Source of the DNA: Cannabis sativa
Taxonomy: Eukaryota; Streptophyta; Magnoliopsida; Rosales; Cannabaceae
NCBI RefSeq assembly: GCF_029168945.1
Contig: NC_083602.1
Span: 73,242,600 to 73,306,599, forward strand
Length of the DNA: 64,000 nucleotides
Reading direction: 5' to 3'
Within the stretch, counting starts at the first letter, position 1; each line of letters opens with the position of its first letter. The translations under genes and the position numbers were made by a program. A model generated the notes under the pieces. The model had not been told where the DNA came from. It searched no databases and saw only the letters and a list, made by a program, of their open reading frames with translations. This document shows positions 50,949 to 63,000 of the stretch, piece by piece.

Positions 50949-51395
50949 ATGTCTCCAAGAAGATCAGTTCGAATCAACGACAATAGAAACATCCACATGG
51001 ATGCAGCTCCAGCACCCGCAAGGGGCGGAGGCCGAGGTGATGGTCGACGCGGAGGCCGACGTGGAGGCCAAAGCGGTAGGGGAGGTAGACAAGGAGCATT
51101 GGTAGCACCGGTAGATGAAGTAGCACTCGAACAACAACAAGCACCTCCCAATGCTCAAGCTGAGATACTCCGAGAAAACGCTCGTATACGTGAGGAGCTA
51201 ACTTAAGAAATTGGAGGGCCACGAGCTCAGAATGAGGGAAAACGCCGAAATCAAAATCCACCAATTAGACACCTAGCTCTTCAACCAACTGCAGTGAATC
51301 CAGAACCAATTCAATGGGAACTCGGACTCACTTGAAGCTGAGGAATGGTTGCGCTCAGTGGAGTCCATATTGGAATATATGGACCTCAGGAGAAC
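50949..51395 (+). pseudogene. gag remnant of E
   Basis: An ATG at 50949 opens a basic, Gly/Arg-rich N-terminus (MSPRRSVRINDNRN, then an RGGGRGDGRRGG-type stretch), typical of Tekay gag, and runs 85 residues to a stop at 51204-51206. Further gag pieces appear in shifted frames, notably EWLRSVESILEYMDL at about 51340-51387. That segment normally begins the capsid core, but here it is joined near 51390 to sequence leading into protease. Most of the capsid domain and the CCHC knuckle are therefore missing. Confidence 0.8.
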
Positions 51396-52076
51396 CAAGC
51401 CGCTCCTGCTCGAGTGTTTGCTCTCACCAGAGGAGAAGTGGCCACAAGCAACACTATTGTCTCAGGTGAGGTTTCTATTTACGGATTGCCTTGTAATGTT
51501 CTCTTTGATTCTGGAGCCACTCATTCTTATATAGCTACTAGGTTAATTGATAGTATAGATAAGCCATGTGACCTACTTAGATGTAGTATTGTGACAGAAT
51601 TACCCTCGGGAGAAACCATGCTATCAACAAGAAGAATGCGAGATGTACCTATCATAATCGAAAGCAAAGAACTCATGGGCGACCTAATAGAGCTGGGAAT
51701 GAAGGAATATGATGTTATACTTGGGATGGATTGGCTATCTAGTCACGGTGCGACAATCAATTGCCGAAAGAAACTGATCGTTTTTGAAACAAAGGCTGGG
51801 GATCGGTTTATATTCAAGGGTGACAAGCTAGCCCTTGGGACTCCATTAATCTCTTCCCTGAAAGCTAGTCAGCTAATGAAGGCGGGATGCATGGCATTCT
51901 TGGCCAGTGTAGTGGATCGAGCAATAGAGACGCAACTAAATGTGGAGAATGTGCACATAGTCTGTGAATTTCCAAAGGTCTTTCCAGAAGATCTACCGGG
52001 ACTACCTCCAGACAGAGAGGTGGAGTTCATCATCGAATTAGCCCCAGGGACTAATCCAATTTCAAAGGCTCCATAA
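51396..52076 (+). pseudogene. Ty3/gypsy protease region of E
   Basis: Frame open from 51345, with recognisable protease sequence from about 51400: ARVFALTRGE, then the active site LFDSGATHSYIA (Asp codon 51507-51509), DVILGMDWLSSHGA, and the conserved segment before RT (VCEFPKVFPEDLPGLPP, REVEFIIELAPGT, ISKAP). It ends at TAA 52074-52076. RT continues in the same frame from codon 52077, so a single nonsense change, at the position normally tyrosine in the APYRMAP motif, separates the two. Confidence 0.88.
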
Positions 52077-52079
52077 AGA

Positions 52080-54815
52080 ATGGCACCTAATGAGTTAAAA
52101 GAGCTTAAAATACAACTACAGGAGCTCTTAGACAAAGGGTTCATTGGACCGAGTTACTCACCTTGGGGTGCGCCGGTACTCTTCGTCAAGAAGAAAGATG
52201 GAAGTATGAGGATGTGTGTGGACTACCGTGAGCTCAACAAGGTGACCATCAAGAATAAGTACCCTCTCCCAAGGATTGACGATCTCTTTGATCAATTGCA
52301 AGGCTCGGCTGTGTTCTCAAAGATAGATTTAAGATCTGGGTATCACCAGCTGAAGGTCCGGAAGGAAGATATACCCAAGACAACATTCAGAACACGGTAT
52401 GGACACTATGAGTTCTTAGTAATGTCTTTCGGACTAACTAACGCCCCAGCAGCCTTCATGGATATGATGAATAGGGTGTTCAAGGAGTACCTAGATAAGT
52501 TTGTTGTTGTATTCATTGATGACATTCTTATCTACTCCAAAATCGTGGAGGAACATGAGGAACAACTGAGGATGACTCTAAGCCGACTTAAGGAGAACCA
52601 ACTATATGCCAAATTCAAGAAATGTGAATTCTGGTTAGAGAAGGTGGCATTTCTTGGCCATATAGTTTCCAAAGAAGGAGTCGAGGTGGATCCTACAAAG
52701 ATCGAAGCGGTCAAGAGCTGGCCAACACCTAAGACTGCAAGTGAAGTAAGAAGCTTCTTGGGACTAGCTGGTTACTATAGACGCTTCGTTGAAGGATTTT
52801 CAAAGATCGCAACTCCTCTAACCAACTTGACTCGAAAGACGCAAAAGTTTGTTTGGTCAGAAAAGTGTGAGGGTAGCTTCCAAACACTTAAGGACCAACT
52901 AATAACAGCCCCTGTATTATGTGTTCCCATTAACAAGGATAAGTTTGTGGTGTACTGCGATGCATCAAAACAAGGGCTGGGATGCGTGCTGATGCAAAAT
53001 GACAAAGTAGTAGCGTATGCCTCAAGACAACTTAAGGAGTATGAACAGAGGTACCCAACACATGATCTGGAGTTGGCAGCAGTAGTTTTTGCGCTAAAAA
53101 TATGGAGGCACTATCTCTACGGGGAGAAATATGAAATTTATACCGACCACAAGAGCCTGAAGTACTTCTTTACGCAAAAGGAACTCAACATGAGGCAGAG
53201 GGGATGGCTAGAGCTTGTTAAGGACTATGATTATGAAATCCACTACCATCCAGGGAAGGCCAACGTAGTAGCAGACGCGCTAAGTAGACGCAGTTATGCC
53301 AGCTTGGCAATACTGGCACAAATGGAGAAGCCCCTACAACAGGAACTCCAAAGAAGTGGTATAGAGATCATTACACAAGAACTAGCTAACCTAACCATTG
53401 TCTCAACGCTGCTACAGGAACTTAAAGATGCACAGATTGTTGATGAGTTCTTACAGAAGAAAAGAGCAGGCTTGCCAGAGAAAGAGGCAGAAAATTTCTC
53501 CGAAGGTACAGACAACATGTTGAGGTATAAGGGAAGAGTGTGTGTAGCCAATGACAAAGAGCTTAGAAGAAAGATCATGATGGAAGCACACACTACACCC
53601 TACTCAATGCATCCAGGGTCAACCAAAATGTACAATGACTTAAAAACCTTGTATTGGTGGCCAGGGATGAAGAAGGATGTAGCTGAATTTGTAGCTAGAT
53701 GCCTCACATGTCAACAAGTTAAGGCTGAACATCAAAGACTAGTAGGGATGTTGCAACCCCTGGAAATCCCTGAATGGAAGTGGGAAGATATAGCCATGGA
53801 TTTTGTGACAGGACTACCTCGAACAACCAAGCAACACGACTCAATTTGGGTAATTATAGATAGACTCACAAAGTCAGCACACTTTGTTCCAGTAAAGTCT
53901 ACTTACAACGCAGAGCAGTACGCTGACTTGTACGTGCATGAGATATTGAGGTTGCATGGAGTTCCAAAGACAATAGTCTCTGATAGAGGTTCAGTATTCA
54001 CCTCCAAGTTCTGGGAGAGTCTACATAAGGCAATGGGGACGCGATTGAAATTAAGTACAACATTTCATCCCCAAACAGATGGACAATCTGAACGCACCAT
54101 CCAAATACTCGAGGATATGCTTCGAGCGTGTGTGCTAGACTTCACTGGCTCGTGGAGCAAGTATTTACCCCTAATGGAGTTCTCCTACAATAATAGTTAT
54201 CAAGCCACAATCGGAATGGCGCCATATGAGATGTTGTATGGACGAAAATGCAGGACCCCGCTTCACTGGGATGAAGTTGGAGAAAGACGCTACTTAGGTC
54301 CAGAAGCAGTAAGAGAAGCTTCAGAAGCAGTTGAAAAGATACGGCAAAGGATGCTCACCGCCCAAAGTAGAGAGAAAAGTTATGCAGATCTGAAAAGACG
54401 GGAGGTTGAGTTTTCTGTAGGGGACTTAGTGTTCTTGAAGGTATCACCTATGAAGGGGATTATGCGTTTCGGAAAAAGGGGAAAGTTAAGCCCAAGATTT
54501 ATAGGTCCTTTTGAAATACTGGACAGAATTGGTCAGGTAGCTTACCGTTTGGTCCTACCGCCAACATTAGCAGAAACGCATAATGTTTTCCATATTTTCA
54601 TGTTACGGAAGTATGTACCTGATCCGACACATGTGCTTAAATACGAGAACTTGAACTTGCAGCAGGACATGAGTTATATGGCACGTCCTATGCGCGTGAT
54701 AGAAAAAGGAACAAAAGTCTTACGAAATAAGACTATACCTTTAGTCAAAATCCTGTGGAGTGATAGTTCTGATAGAGAAGCAACATGGGAGTTGGAGAAG
54801 GACATGCAGAATTAG
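52080..54815 (+). CDS. Ty3/gypsy RT-RNase H-integrase-chromodomain polyprotein of E
   Basis: Open frame of 911 residues from ATG 52080, though the natural product would be the C-terminal part of a longer polyprotein. [33 protein letters not shown] and the catalytic FIDDIL (145-150). RNase [12 protein letters not shown] (Asp 294), [16 protein letters not shown]. Integrase: HHCC finger (H...HPGSTKM...CLTC, about 503-544) and catalytic Asp 574 (AMDFVTGLP), Asp 635 (IVSDRGSVF) and Glu 671 (DGQSERTIQ) with the 35-residue D-E spacing. The C-terminus (about 845-910: [30 protein letters not shown]) resembles the Tekay-type chromodomain. No internal stop. Tekay placement rests on these motifs and the LTR ends. 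Confidence 0.9.
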   Translation: MAPNELKELKIQLQELLDKGFIGPSYSPWGAPVLFVKKKDGSMRMCVDYRELNKVTIKNKYPLPRIDDLFDQLQGSAVFSKIDLRSGYHQLKVRKEDIPKTTFRTRYGHYEFLVMSFGLTNAPAAFMDMMNRVFKEYLDKFVVVFIDDILIYSKIVEEHEEQLRMTLSRLKENQLYAKFKKCEFWLEKVAFLGHIVSKEGVEVDPTKIEAVKSWPTPKTASEVRSFLGLAGYYRRFVEGFSKIATPLTNLTRKTQKFVWSEKCEGSFQTLKDQLITAPVLCVPINKDKFVVYCDASKQGLGCVLMQNDKVVAYASRQLKEYEQRYPTHDLELAAVVFALKIWRHYLYGEKYEIYTDHKSLKYFFTQKELNMRQRGWLELVKDYDYEIHYHPGKANVVADALSRRSYASLAILAQMEKPLQQELQRSGIEIITQELANLTIVSTLLQELKDAQIVDEFLQKKRAGLPEKEAENFSEGTDNMLRYKGRVCVANDKELRRKIMMEAHTTPYSMHPGSTKMYNDLKTLYWWPGMKKDVAEFVARCLTCQQVKAEHQRLVGMLQPLEIPEWKWEDIAMDFVTGLPRTTKQHDSIWVIIDRLTKSAHFVPVKSTYNAEQYADLYVHEILRLHGVPKTIVSDRGSVFTSKFWESLHKAMGTRLKLSTTFHPQTDGQSERTIQILEDMLRACVLDFTGSWSKYLPLMEFSYNNSYQATIGMAPYEMLYGRKCRTPLHWDEVGERRYLGPEAVREASEAVEKIRQRMLTAQSREKSYADLKRREVEFSVGDLVFLKVSPMKGIMRFGKRGKLSPRFIGPFEILDRIGQVAYRLVLPPTLAETHNVFHIFMLRKYVPDPTHVLKYENLNLQQDMSYMARPMRVIEKGTKVLRNKTIPLVKILWSDSSDREATWELEKDMQN

Positions 54816-54864
54816 TATCCAGGGTTATTCTCTAGTAAGTAAATTTCGAGGACGAAATTCCTGT
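54816..54864 (+). other. 3' end of E coding region to polypurine tract
   Basis: Short untranslated segment with TTTCGAGGACGAAATTC, a sequence commonly seen just after pol in this group. Confidence 0.6.
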
Positions 54865-54877
54865 AAGGAGGGTAGAT
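54865..54877 (+). other. polypurine tract of E
   Basis: AAGGAGGGTAGAT, directly before the 3' LTR start TGTAATAACC. Confidence 0.85.
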
Positions 54878-57170
54878 TGTAATAACCAAAATATTCAGGT
54901 ATTATTTTTTTTTTCTATGCTAGTCTAAATATCTCGATGTGGAAATACTAAATTGCAAAGAATATATTATTATTATTATTATTTTAATCTTGTTAGAAAT
55001 GGATAAGAGATTGTATTAATTTTAAAAGAGTATTAGTAAATTAAAAGCCCAAAAAAAAATATAATGAGAATTTAAGTTAAAGTAAATGGATATATGAGTA
55101 TAAATGGTATAGTATAATGCCTTGGGCCATGTAAATTCGGCCAAGACATGGATGATAAGCCCATGCATGATTATAATTATTATTATCATTTAATCAAGTG
55201 ATAGTTAGTAAATGATATATGGCATTGTATCATTTTACGATGAAATTAGAAATTATAGTAGTGATATGGTGTAAGCCTTTTATGGCACGTAGAACCAAGT
55301 GGAATGAATACAATTTTTAGATATTAATTAGGTTAATGTTTATAAGCATGGACATGTGGCAGTGAGTGGGGTAAATGATGGGATAGAATGGAGAGATTCT
55401 AGCTGAGAAGTCACTACGTGGATGTCTATGAGAAATAGGCTCATATTAATAAAACAACTAAGACCAACTAAAACCATTTCAGGCTGCATAGTAGAGCTTC
55501 TCTCATTATCTAACAAATTTGACCGAGTAATAAGAGAAAGTCATGGCTTTTTAGTTGAGTATTTGAATATTTTTTAATTTTAACCTTGAGTACTACGGCT
55601 GGGTAAGGTTAGTAGAGGCCTATAAATAGAAGCTATCACTCACATATCTTCCCACAAAAAGCCAAAACTAGATATCATTCTCTCTCTCTCTCACTCAAAT
55701 AATATTCTGCCGAAGTCACTTCTCTTTAAATCCCTTGTTTCATTAAGGGCCAACACCATTACTGCCAAGATCATATATATATATATATATATATATTCTC
55801 TTTCCCTTAATGCTATCCTATAGTCATCTTCTTCAAGTTTACTAATTATTTCAAAGGCCAAAAGTATTATCTCATATATATAGATATCTTTCATCTTATC
55901 GACATCACCACCTCTATTTTCACAATCAAATTTTAGTACTCTGCCAGATTTCATTTTCAATTTAAGGTATTTTTATAATTTTAGATTTGTAGATTTAAGA
56001 TTAAAAATTATATATTTATGTAGTACATATTATACCATTATGATTAATCCTAGCCATTAAGTATGAAATTTAGGTTTTTCGTAAGACCATTATTTCTCAA
56101 GGATCACTCTCATTACAATTAAGGCTAGAACTCCACATTCGAGGTAAGGAAATTAAGTAGAAAAACATAAGTTTTCTGTATGTAATAACATTCATAGAAA
56201 GGGTGGGAATAGTAAAAGAGAAGTTAACTAAGGTCTTCTGCCGGACTCTTTATTGTTTGTTATTTAGTGTGCTGCATAATATATATTTAAATAATATGTT
56301 TATAAGATTCATGTTATTTATGTATGTTTACAGTATTAGAGCATGGCCATTGCTAAAGGTATATATTTAAATAATGTGTTTATAAGATTCATGTTATTTA
56401 AGTATGTATGTAAATAGTGTGTTTATAAGATTCACATTATTTAGTTATGATTGTTTTGTTATTTAAATAATGTATAGTAGTTTGCCATTATTTAAATTAG
56501 ATAGATTATAGTTTATGTGACATGGTTTAGCTCAGAAGATAATGGTTAAATACTTGATTATTGGGTCTATATGGTAGATAGGGGGCCATTTAGTAGTGGG
56601 TACGATTTTACTGAACCCAGCCCTCCGCCATTTAGTCCAATAGCTCGAGTTTATTTGCCAAAGTCGGACTCGGGCGTAATCATTATTATGTGATTTAGCT
56701 TAGAACCTAGTTATTAGTGACTAGTGATATAATTAAGTTTATATTTTACTATCTATCTAAATGTGTGCATGTGCATTTTAGTTTAGTGTTATTTTTATTT
56801 ACGTGACTACCTGACACACATTTCCTTACTGAGTTTAGTAGCTCACCCTTATTAAATTACCCTGTGTAGACCAAAGTAACTAAAAGTCTAGAATGCCGGT
56901 GGCGAGTGGAACTTTGGACGCTTGTGTGTGTGAACTCGCTGAGGGCCATATAGCTGCGGGCGGTCTAGGGCACTCTGTTTATTTATTTACGTTATTAAAC
57001 TTATTTCGCAATTATTTTAGTTATTAATTATTATGTTTTTTTTTTTTTACGAAAACTGGCCAGTTGTGAATGTTTTCAAGTATTAAATAAAAATGCGACA
57101 TTATGATTTTTCGCGTTTAACGCTTGTAAACAAAATTAATATTTTTTTTAAAAAAAGTACGGGCGTTACA
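54878..57170 (+). repeat. 3' LTR of E
   Basis: 2,293 bp. Repeats the 5' LTR features, including the shared motif at 56596-56621 (GTGGGTACGA...ACTGAACCCAGC) and the AT microsatellite near 55771, which is longer here. Confidence 0.95.
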
Positions 57171-57175
57171 ACACT

Positions 57176-59856
57176 GATATCAGTTTGTTGAAAACCTTGG
57201 AAATTATTTAGGATTGTATGTTTTAGTATTTTCACTTGTCATTCTTACTTGCTATGTGCTTCATAATTTCTGAATTGTGTATGAATTTGTATTGAACCAT
57301 GTTATTTTCTGTTATTAAATTGTAGTTTAATTTCGAATCTTCATTATTGGTCTAACTTTTTTTGTTTTTCTAATGAGATAAATCCCTAATGGATTTTCAC
57401 CATTAGACTAACATAATAGTGTTAGATCTCGAAAGATAAATATTGTATATGCAACATCTAGCTGTTCATCAATTGATGACACCTTAGACTAGTATTTTAC
57501 AATATGAAACAAGAAGATTATATAAATAAGATTACTTTGACTCTCGCTAATCGGAGCATCGTTGGATTCTTATTTAAAACGAAATTATCCTAATTCCTCT
57601 TAGCTTATTCATTTCAAATTAGCTTAATGACATATCATTGGATGAATGGTCTATAAATCATATAAAGTCTTATTTTCTCTTAAGAAATTAGATGACGCAT
57701 ATGATTATATTCCCGAAATTCTATCCCAAAATGATATAAATCCTCAATCTTAGAAATCTCCTACTTGTATAGGCAAATCATAGGGTTAGATTAGTAATGG
57801 TGGTCCAAGAAAGAATTACTAATTATACAGTTTCACTTTCACAAGTGTTTCATAACCATTTTCTATTAATGGATTCAAACTGTATGAGTTTAGTATTCTG
57901 TGACCAGAATCCACTTGCACTATTCTAAGAACTTTTTGTTGTAATTAAAAGATACAACCACATTTTATAAATCTATGACATTTGTATCTTGTTCATAGTG
58001 GTTTTGACAAGATCATTCTCTGCAAAGAGTTAATATGCCTATATCCACTGAAAGTAATTTCATCTCATTCGCAGATGGATGTACATTCAGGGGTGGATAT
58101 GAGTTTTCGTTGTATTCTTAAAACGATCACTCTAGATTTTACCTTACGCAAAAGAAATTTGAAATGTTTGAAAAATTTCATGAATTTCTGGCAAAGATAA
58201 GTGGTTAAAGATCTTGCGAACTGATAGGGGTGGAGAAAAACTTAGTAGATATGCAGTTCAAAGATCATTAATTTGATTTTTGAATTATATCCAAACTTAC
58301 CTCCCCAGAAATTCAATTTGCATATTAATAATTTGTGACTAGTCGTTGCCTAAATCCTTCTATGGTAATATAATTTCAGAATGATACAATGGTTGTATAC
58401 TTAATGTAAATCATTACTAGATTCATGGATGACCTAATCAAAATCTTAAGAAAAGCTAGAACTACTAACCCTGGTATGCATGTTTGTTAGCTATTCTAAG
58501 TGATTAGGGGTGGATCATCCCATAGTCATTAGATAAGAAAGTGTTTGTTTAAACAAATACTACTTTTCTAAGAAAATGACTAAGTCTGAAAATAAAGTAG
58601 CAAATAAAGGAGATAATTTTTTCTTGATTCCATAAGTGTTCCATCATCTTATTAGTTACAATATGATCCCACTGCCTCTGTTTTCTTAACACAACCGAAG
58701 AGGTCAATACCATTTAGTTTTCTTAGACATAATTCACGGTACCTTGTCGTAGTGGGAGAGTTTCAAGGAACTTTACCTTCTCATGACTTGGAAGAAACTA
58801 GTGATTAAAATCCATTGTGAGTTTAAACAAGTAATGGATTGTCAAGATAAGAAACTAAGAAGAAAGCCAATAGAACTATGGTTTGATCCATTCACAAGGA
58901 GTAACCTAAAGTTTTCTATTACAAGGACATGAAAGGAAATTTTCGTTCATAAGTCTATTCAATCGACTTAACAAAACTTCCTGTTCCTAGTATTATAGGT
59001 TTGAGTTTATCTAAACCTACGACTTGTGGTATACCTGGTAATTGCTTACTCTAATACAAGCATAAGATGCTGAAGCATTTTGTTTCAAATGGCAATCTAT
59101 AGAAGCTTCACAACTTCTTAGATATAGATTTTGTTTATCTAAGGAAAAGTTTCAACTATTCCAGAAAAGATAAAGCCATGAAAGAATTCTTAAATCAACA
59201 GTGAGAGGTCTTAGATATGCTTTTGTATGCCTTAGACCATACACCTGCTATTGATTGGGAGTAATGAGTAAGTATCAAATTAATCCAGGAAAGAAACATT
59301 GGAAGACAATCAAGTAAATTTTAAGATTAAGAAGAGGAACTATATGTTAGTCAATAAGGGTGGTTTTGAAACTCTTAGACTACACCACATCAGATTTCGA
59401 GACTTCCCTGTGTGCTAGAAAGTCAGCTGATGAGATGGTGATTACTTTGGGGGTGGAGTAGTGATTTTGGAAAAGTGTAAAAACCTATCTGAAATCTCTT
59501 AGTCTACCAGAGAGAGACTGAATGTTAAAAGTTGCAGGAAAGATACTTATTCAGTCGAAGGAAAGTTCTATACATTTGTGGCATTATTCCAACTTGCCTT
59601 AACTACTAGGGTTACTTCCTCAATAACCAAGAAATAGTTGCCCAAAAGTATAGAATCCAGTATCCCAAGAGAGTATACATATAGAGAGGAATTTCACATT
59701 ATCAAGGATTTTGTAATTTAGGAAAGTAATAGTGGAGAAAAGGTTGTGTTTAATTCAACCTGTCAGATCCTATTACGAGAAGTTTACTACTATTACACTT
59801 GATTGGTATATCAAGGTGTTAATGATTATTTGAAATACACTTTTTGTTTTATATTA
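57176..59856 (+). pseudogene. decayed copia pol relic in D
   Basis: Plus-strand counterpart of the relics in N and B. Around 57982-58290 it matches the reverse of 7970-8240 in N, the integrase core. Around 58680-58930 it matches the reverse of 7302-7547, the linker and RT start. Around 59200-59330 it matches the C-terminal RT/RNase H part. No frame exceeds about 75 codons. It starts right after E's target duplication and runs to the polypurine tract. Confidence 0.82.
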
Positions 59857-59871
59857 GTGCAAGTGGGAGTT
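59857..59871 (+). other. polypurine tract of D
   Basis: GTGCAAGTGGGAGTT, immediately before the 3' LTR. Confidence 0.85.
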
Positions 59872-61726
59872 TGTTGGGTTTTATGCCCTAAATAAAACTC
59901 ATTTCAATATAATCAGATTTACTTATTAATAAAGATCAGAAATAACATTTTATGTTGCATGGTTCACATGATTTATTTCATGATTATATGTATATAATGT
60001 ATGAATTCTTTTTAAGTCCAGAACATATGAGTTTGTTAAAGATTATAGTGTTGTCAGCACAGTGGAATATAATCTTAATAATATGTTCAAAAGTTTATTC
60101 CCTGATTTGTCAGAACACTGGATTTAGACTGACATGGTATAATCAGCGATAGGTATTCTTACACCTTGGAAAAGTGTTATGTCCTTTCCAGGACATTGGC
60201 AAAGTTTACCAGTATCAGATGTATGGAGTATACATCGGAAGGGACCGATATTGAACTTTGATTAGATATATTAAAACTTACCGTAATATCTATTCAATTC
60301 AATATCACCTGTTGATCCTAGATCAAATGATCTTAATCCTGATATGGTTAGGTTCAATCTCAAGAGTGTTACTCGTGTTCTTTGATTTGTTAGTTAAGCC
60401 TACTTTTGGGTCAGGGTGATACGTACATTTTGGGAACACGGTAGTGCAATTGAGTGGGAGCGCTAACATAAATATGGAATCTATATCTTCTATTTGGCAA
60501 ATAGAAAGTAAAGGATGATTTCCTTCGAGCCTAACCAAACGAAGATAAATGGTGGAGATCTCATTTCACTTAGCTGAAATATCATTTATACAGGGTTAAG
60601 TGTTTTAAGGATAAAATACATTGAAGGTGTAGCGATAACAGTAGTGCCTTTTCAATGTAGATCATCTATATAGAGGATCATTGATCACATTAGGGTTATA
60701 ACAATGGATAACTAATGACGTGTCTATATCGTGGAACATATAGAGCGTTCTATATGACTGAGAGTGCAATTCCAAGTTCTAAGTGTGGATTCAGTGAGGA
60801 ATTAATAAGTTAGGGAATTTACTTGGTAAATTCGGTTCGACTTATTGGAAGCTCAGTTATATAGACCCATGGTCCCCATACTAGTTGAGACCATACTGCT
60901 TGTAAGACTCAGTTAATTGATTTTGATTAATCAATTATAATTCTAAAAGTTAGACTATGTCTACTTTTTGAATTTTCACTAAGCAAGGGTGAAATTGTAA
61001 AGAAAAGAGGTTTTAGGTTTATTTATTGATTAAGAGACTTTATATGTCTAAATTAATAAATATATTAAATGACAATATTATTTAATAATTATTTCGAAGT
61101 TATTAAATAATTAGAATTGGCATTTAAAAGGTTAAATTGGAAAATTGGCATTTTTGAGAAAATGGGAATAGAAAATAACAAAATGGGAAAAATGCAAAGT
61201 GAGGCCCAAGACCCTTTGTATGGCCAGCCCTATGCATAGGAAATTCCATATGTAGTTTCCATTATTTTAATGCCATACAATTCTAACCTAAACCTAGAGG
61301 GTTTTCTATAAATAGAAAGTGTTGGCTTGAGGAAATTGACACACATCTTTGATCACTTTGTTTCTCTCAGAAAATGCCTCACACGCCTCTCTCTCTTTTC
61401 TTGTCTCTAAATTTTGAAACCTTTGAGTGAATGAGTAGTGCCCACACACATCAAGTGGTACCTCAATCATAGTATGTAAGACTATGGAATTTCTGCATCA
61501 AAGAAGTAGAAAAGAAGGTCCAGGTTCAGATCTTGGTGTTGCTCTGCTACAGAAAGGAATCAAGGGCTAGAGATCTGAACGGAAGGAGTCATATTATTCG
61601 GCTGCACCCACTGTAAGATTTTCTAACTTTATATGTGTTTATTTTCATTGTTTTAGAATTCATATTAGGGTGTTAATCAAACATACTTGTTAGTAAATCT
61701 AGATCCTGGTAAAATAATTTCCAACA
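59872..61726 (+). repeat. 3' LTR of D
   Basis: 1,855 bp from TGTTGGGTTT to TTTCCAACA with TATA box TATAAATA at 61307-61314. In the section 60020-60260 it follows the divergent A' LTR more closely than the N/B type, so the LTR subfamilies are mosaic. Confidence 0.93.
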
Positions 61727-61731
61727 TGATC

Positions 61732-62524
61732 TACACTGTAAAGGGATTAGATTACCGTAACACCCTACAATGTATTTTATCCTTAAAACACTTAACCCCG
61801 TATAGATGATATTTCAGCTATGTTAAATGAGTACTCCACCATTTACATTCGTTTGGTCAAGCTCGAACGAAATCATCCTTTACTTTCTATTCGCCAAATA
61901 GAAGCTATAGATTCCATATTTATGTTAGCGCTCCCACTCAATTGCACTACCGTGTTCCCAAAATGTATGTATCACCCTGACCCAAAAGTAGCCTTAATTA
62001 ACAAATCAAAGAACACGAATAACACTCTTGAGATTGAGCCTAATCATATTAGGATTAAGATCATTTGATCTAGGATCAACTAGGCGATATTGACTTGAAT
62101 AGATATTACGGTAAGTTTGATTAATCTATGTCAAAGTTCGATATCGGTCCCTTCCGATGCATACTCCATGCACCCAATTTGAGCTTTACTTTAAATAATG
62201 CTCTGGAAAGAATATAGCATTTCTCCAAATGCAAGTCAACTCTGTTGTAGATTATCATATCAGTAAAACCTTGTGTCTGATAAATCTTGGAATCTTTATT
62301 CACATAGTCATGTTTACTTTCCAATGTGTTGACAACACAATAAACAGGATCAAGTATGTGAAAAGGGTTTCAGATGAATTTATAAATCAAATAGACAAGC
62401 AATTGATAATTAAGATGAACCAAAACATACACAAATGAATGAAAAATACTTCTGTTTCTTTATTGATGTTCAATAAAATGGATTACATTGAAATGGAGTT
62501 TTATTTAGGGCATAAAACCCAATA
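61732..62524 (-). repeat. solo LTR G, second part
   Basis: Resumes at CTACACTGTAAAGGG exactly where 46424 stopped and ends CCCAATA at 62524, followed by the GAAAC duplication. Confidence 0.9.
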
Positions 62525-62529
62525 GAAAC

Positions 62530-62579
62530 TACCAAGACAATTGAACAACTTGAAAATATAATGATCACAAGGGAATATA
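62530..62579. other. short unassigned segment
   Basis: About 50 bp between solo LTR G and LTR F, continuing the older DNA of 45190-45301. No feature seen. Confidence 0.5.
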
Positions 62580-63000
62580 TGTTGGGGATTATTTACCTGG
62601 ATCTAGATTTACTACCATGTATGTTATTTAACACCCTAAATATGAATTTCTAAAACAATGTAATTTAAACACATATAAAGTTTAAGAAACCATACATTAG
62701 TTACAAAAGAATTAAATGACTCCTTGCACTCAGATCTCTAACCCTTGTATCATTTCTGTAGCAGAGTATCACCAAGATCTGAGCCCGATTCTCCTTCAGT
62801 TGAGTTGGATTCTTCACAGTCTTACACATTATGATTGAGTACCAACTTGCTATGTGTGGGGATGTACTCTATCACTATAGCTCGAATTTAATGGCGAAGA
62901 AAGACTAGAATTTCGAAATAGAGAAGATAAAAGAAGAAGAAGAAGTCTCAAACTCTCTAGTTGTGAAAACTAGGTCAAGAGTCATTCGTTGGATTATGAG
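62580..63000 (-). repeat. copia LTR F, first part
   Basis: Begins TGTTGGGGATTATTTACC, a diverged copy of the copia LTR start, and follows that LTR for about 420 bp until T interrupts it. The remainder lies outside the window. Confidence 0.8.

Larger units (their letters stand above)
48084..57170 (+). mobile_element. Tekay-type Ty3/gypsy chromovirus E
   Basis: A complete 9,087-bp element flanked by ACACT (48079-48083 and 57171-57175). LTRs are 48084-50384 (2,301 bp) and 54878-57170 (2,293 bp) with TGTAATAACC and GGGCGTTACA ends and moderate divergence, including a 16-17-bp length difference near 48950. It has a tRNA-iMet primer site, an almost complete pol with a C-terminal chromodomain and a polypurine tract, but gag is mostly deleted. 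Confidence 0.95.
46425..61726 (+). mobile_element. non-autonomous, internally deleted Ty1/copia element D
   Basis: Plus-orientation copia flanked by TGATC (46420-46424 and 61727-61731). Its ends are TGTTGGGTTTTATGCCC and AATTTCCAACA. The 3' LTR is complete (59872-61726), but only about 213 bp of the 5' LTR remain, joined directly to leader sequence near 46637. That junction removes the rest of the LTR, its promoter, the primer site and the proximal leader. The internal region carries the same pol relic as N and B. E is inserted at 48084. Confidence 0.9.
45302..62524 (-). mobile_element. copia solo LTR G, split by D
   Basis: LTR parts at 45302-46424 and 61732-62524 add up to 1,916 bp. They are flanked by GAAAC at 45297-45301 and 62525-62529, with no internal region, so this is a solo LTR. 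The inner terminus reads CCCAATA instead of CCCAACA. It belongs to the same subfamily as 1-1421. D is inserted within it at a TGATC duplication. Confidence 0.9.

Noticed and set aside
50939..51264. Several overlapping frames on both strands at the gag start of E
   Set aside because: Only the plus-strand frame from 50949 fits Tekay gag; the others arise from the GC-rich Arg/Gly codons.
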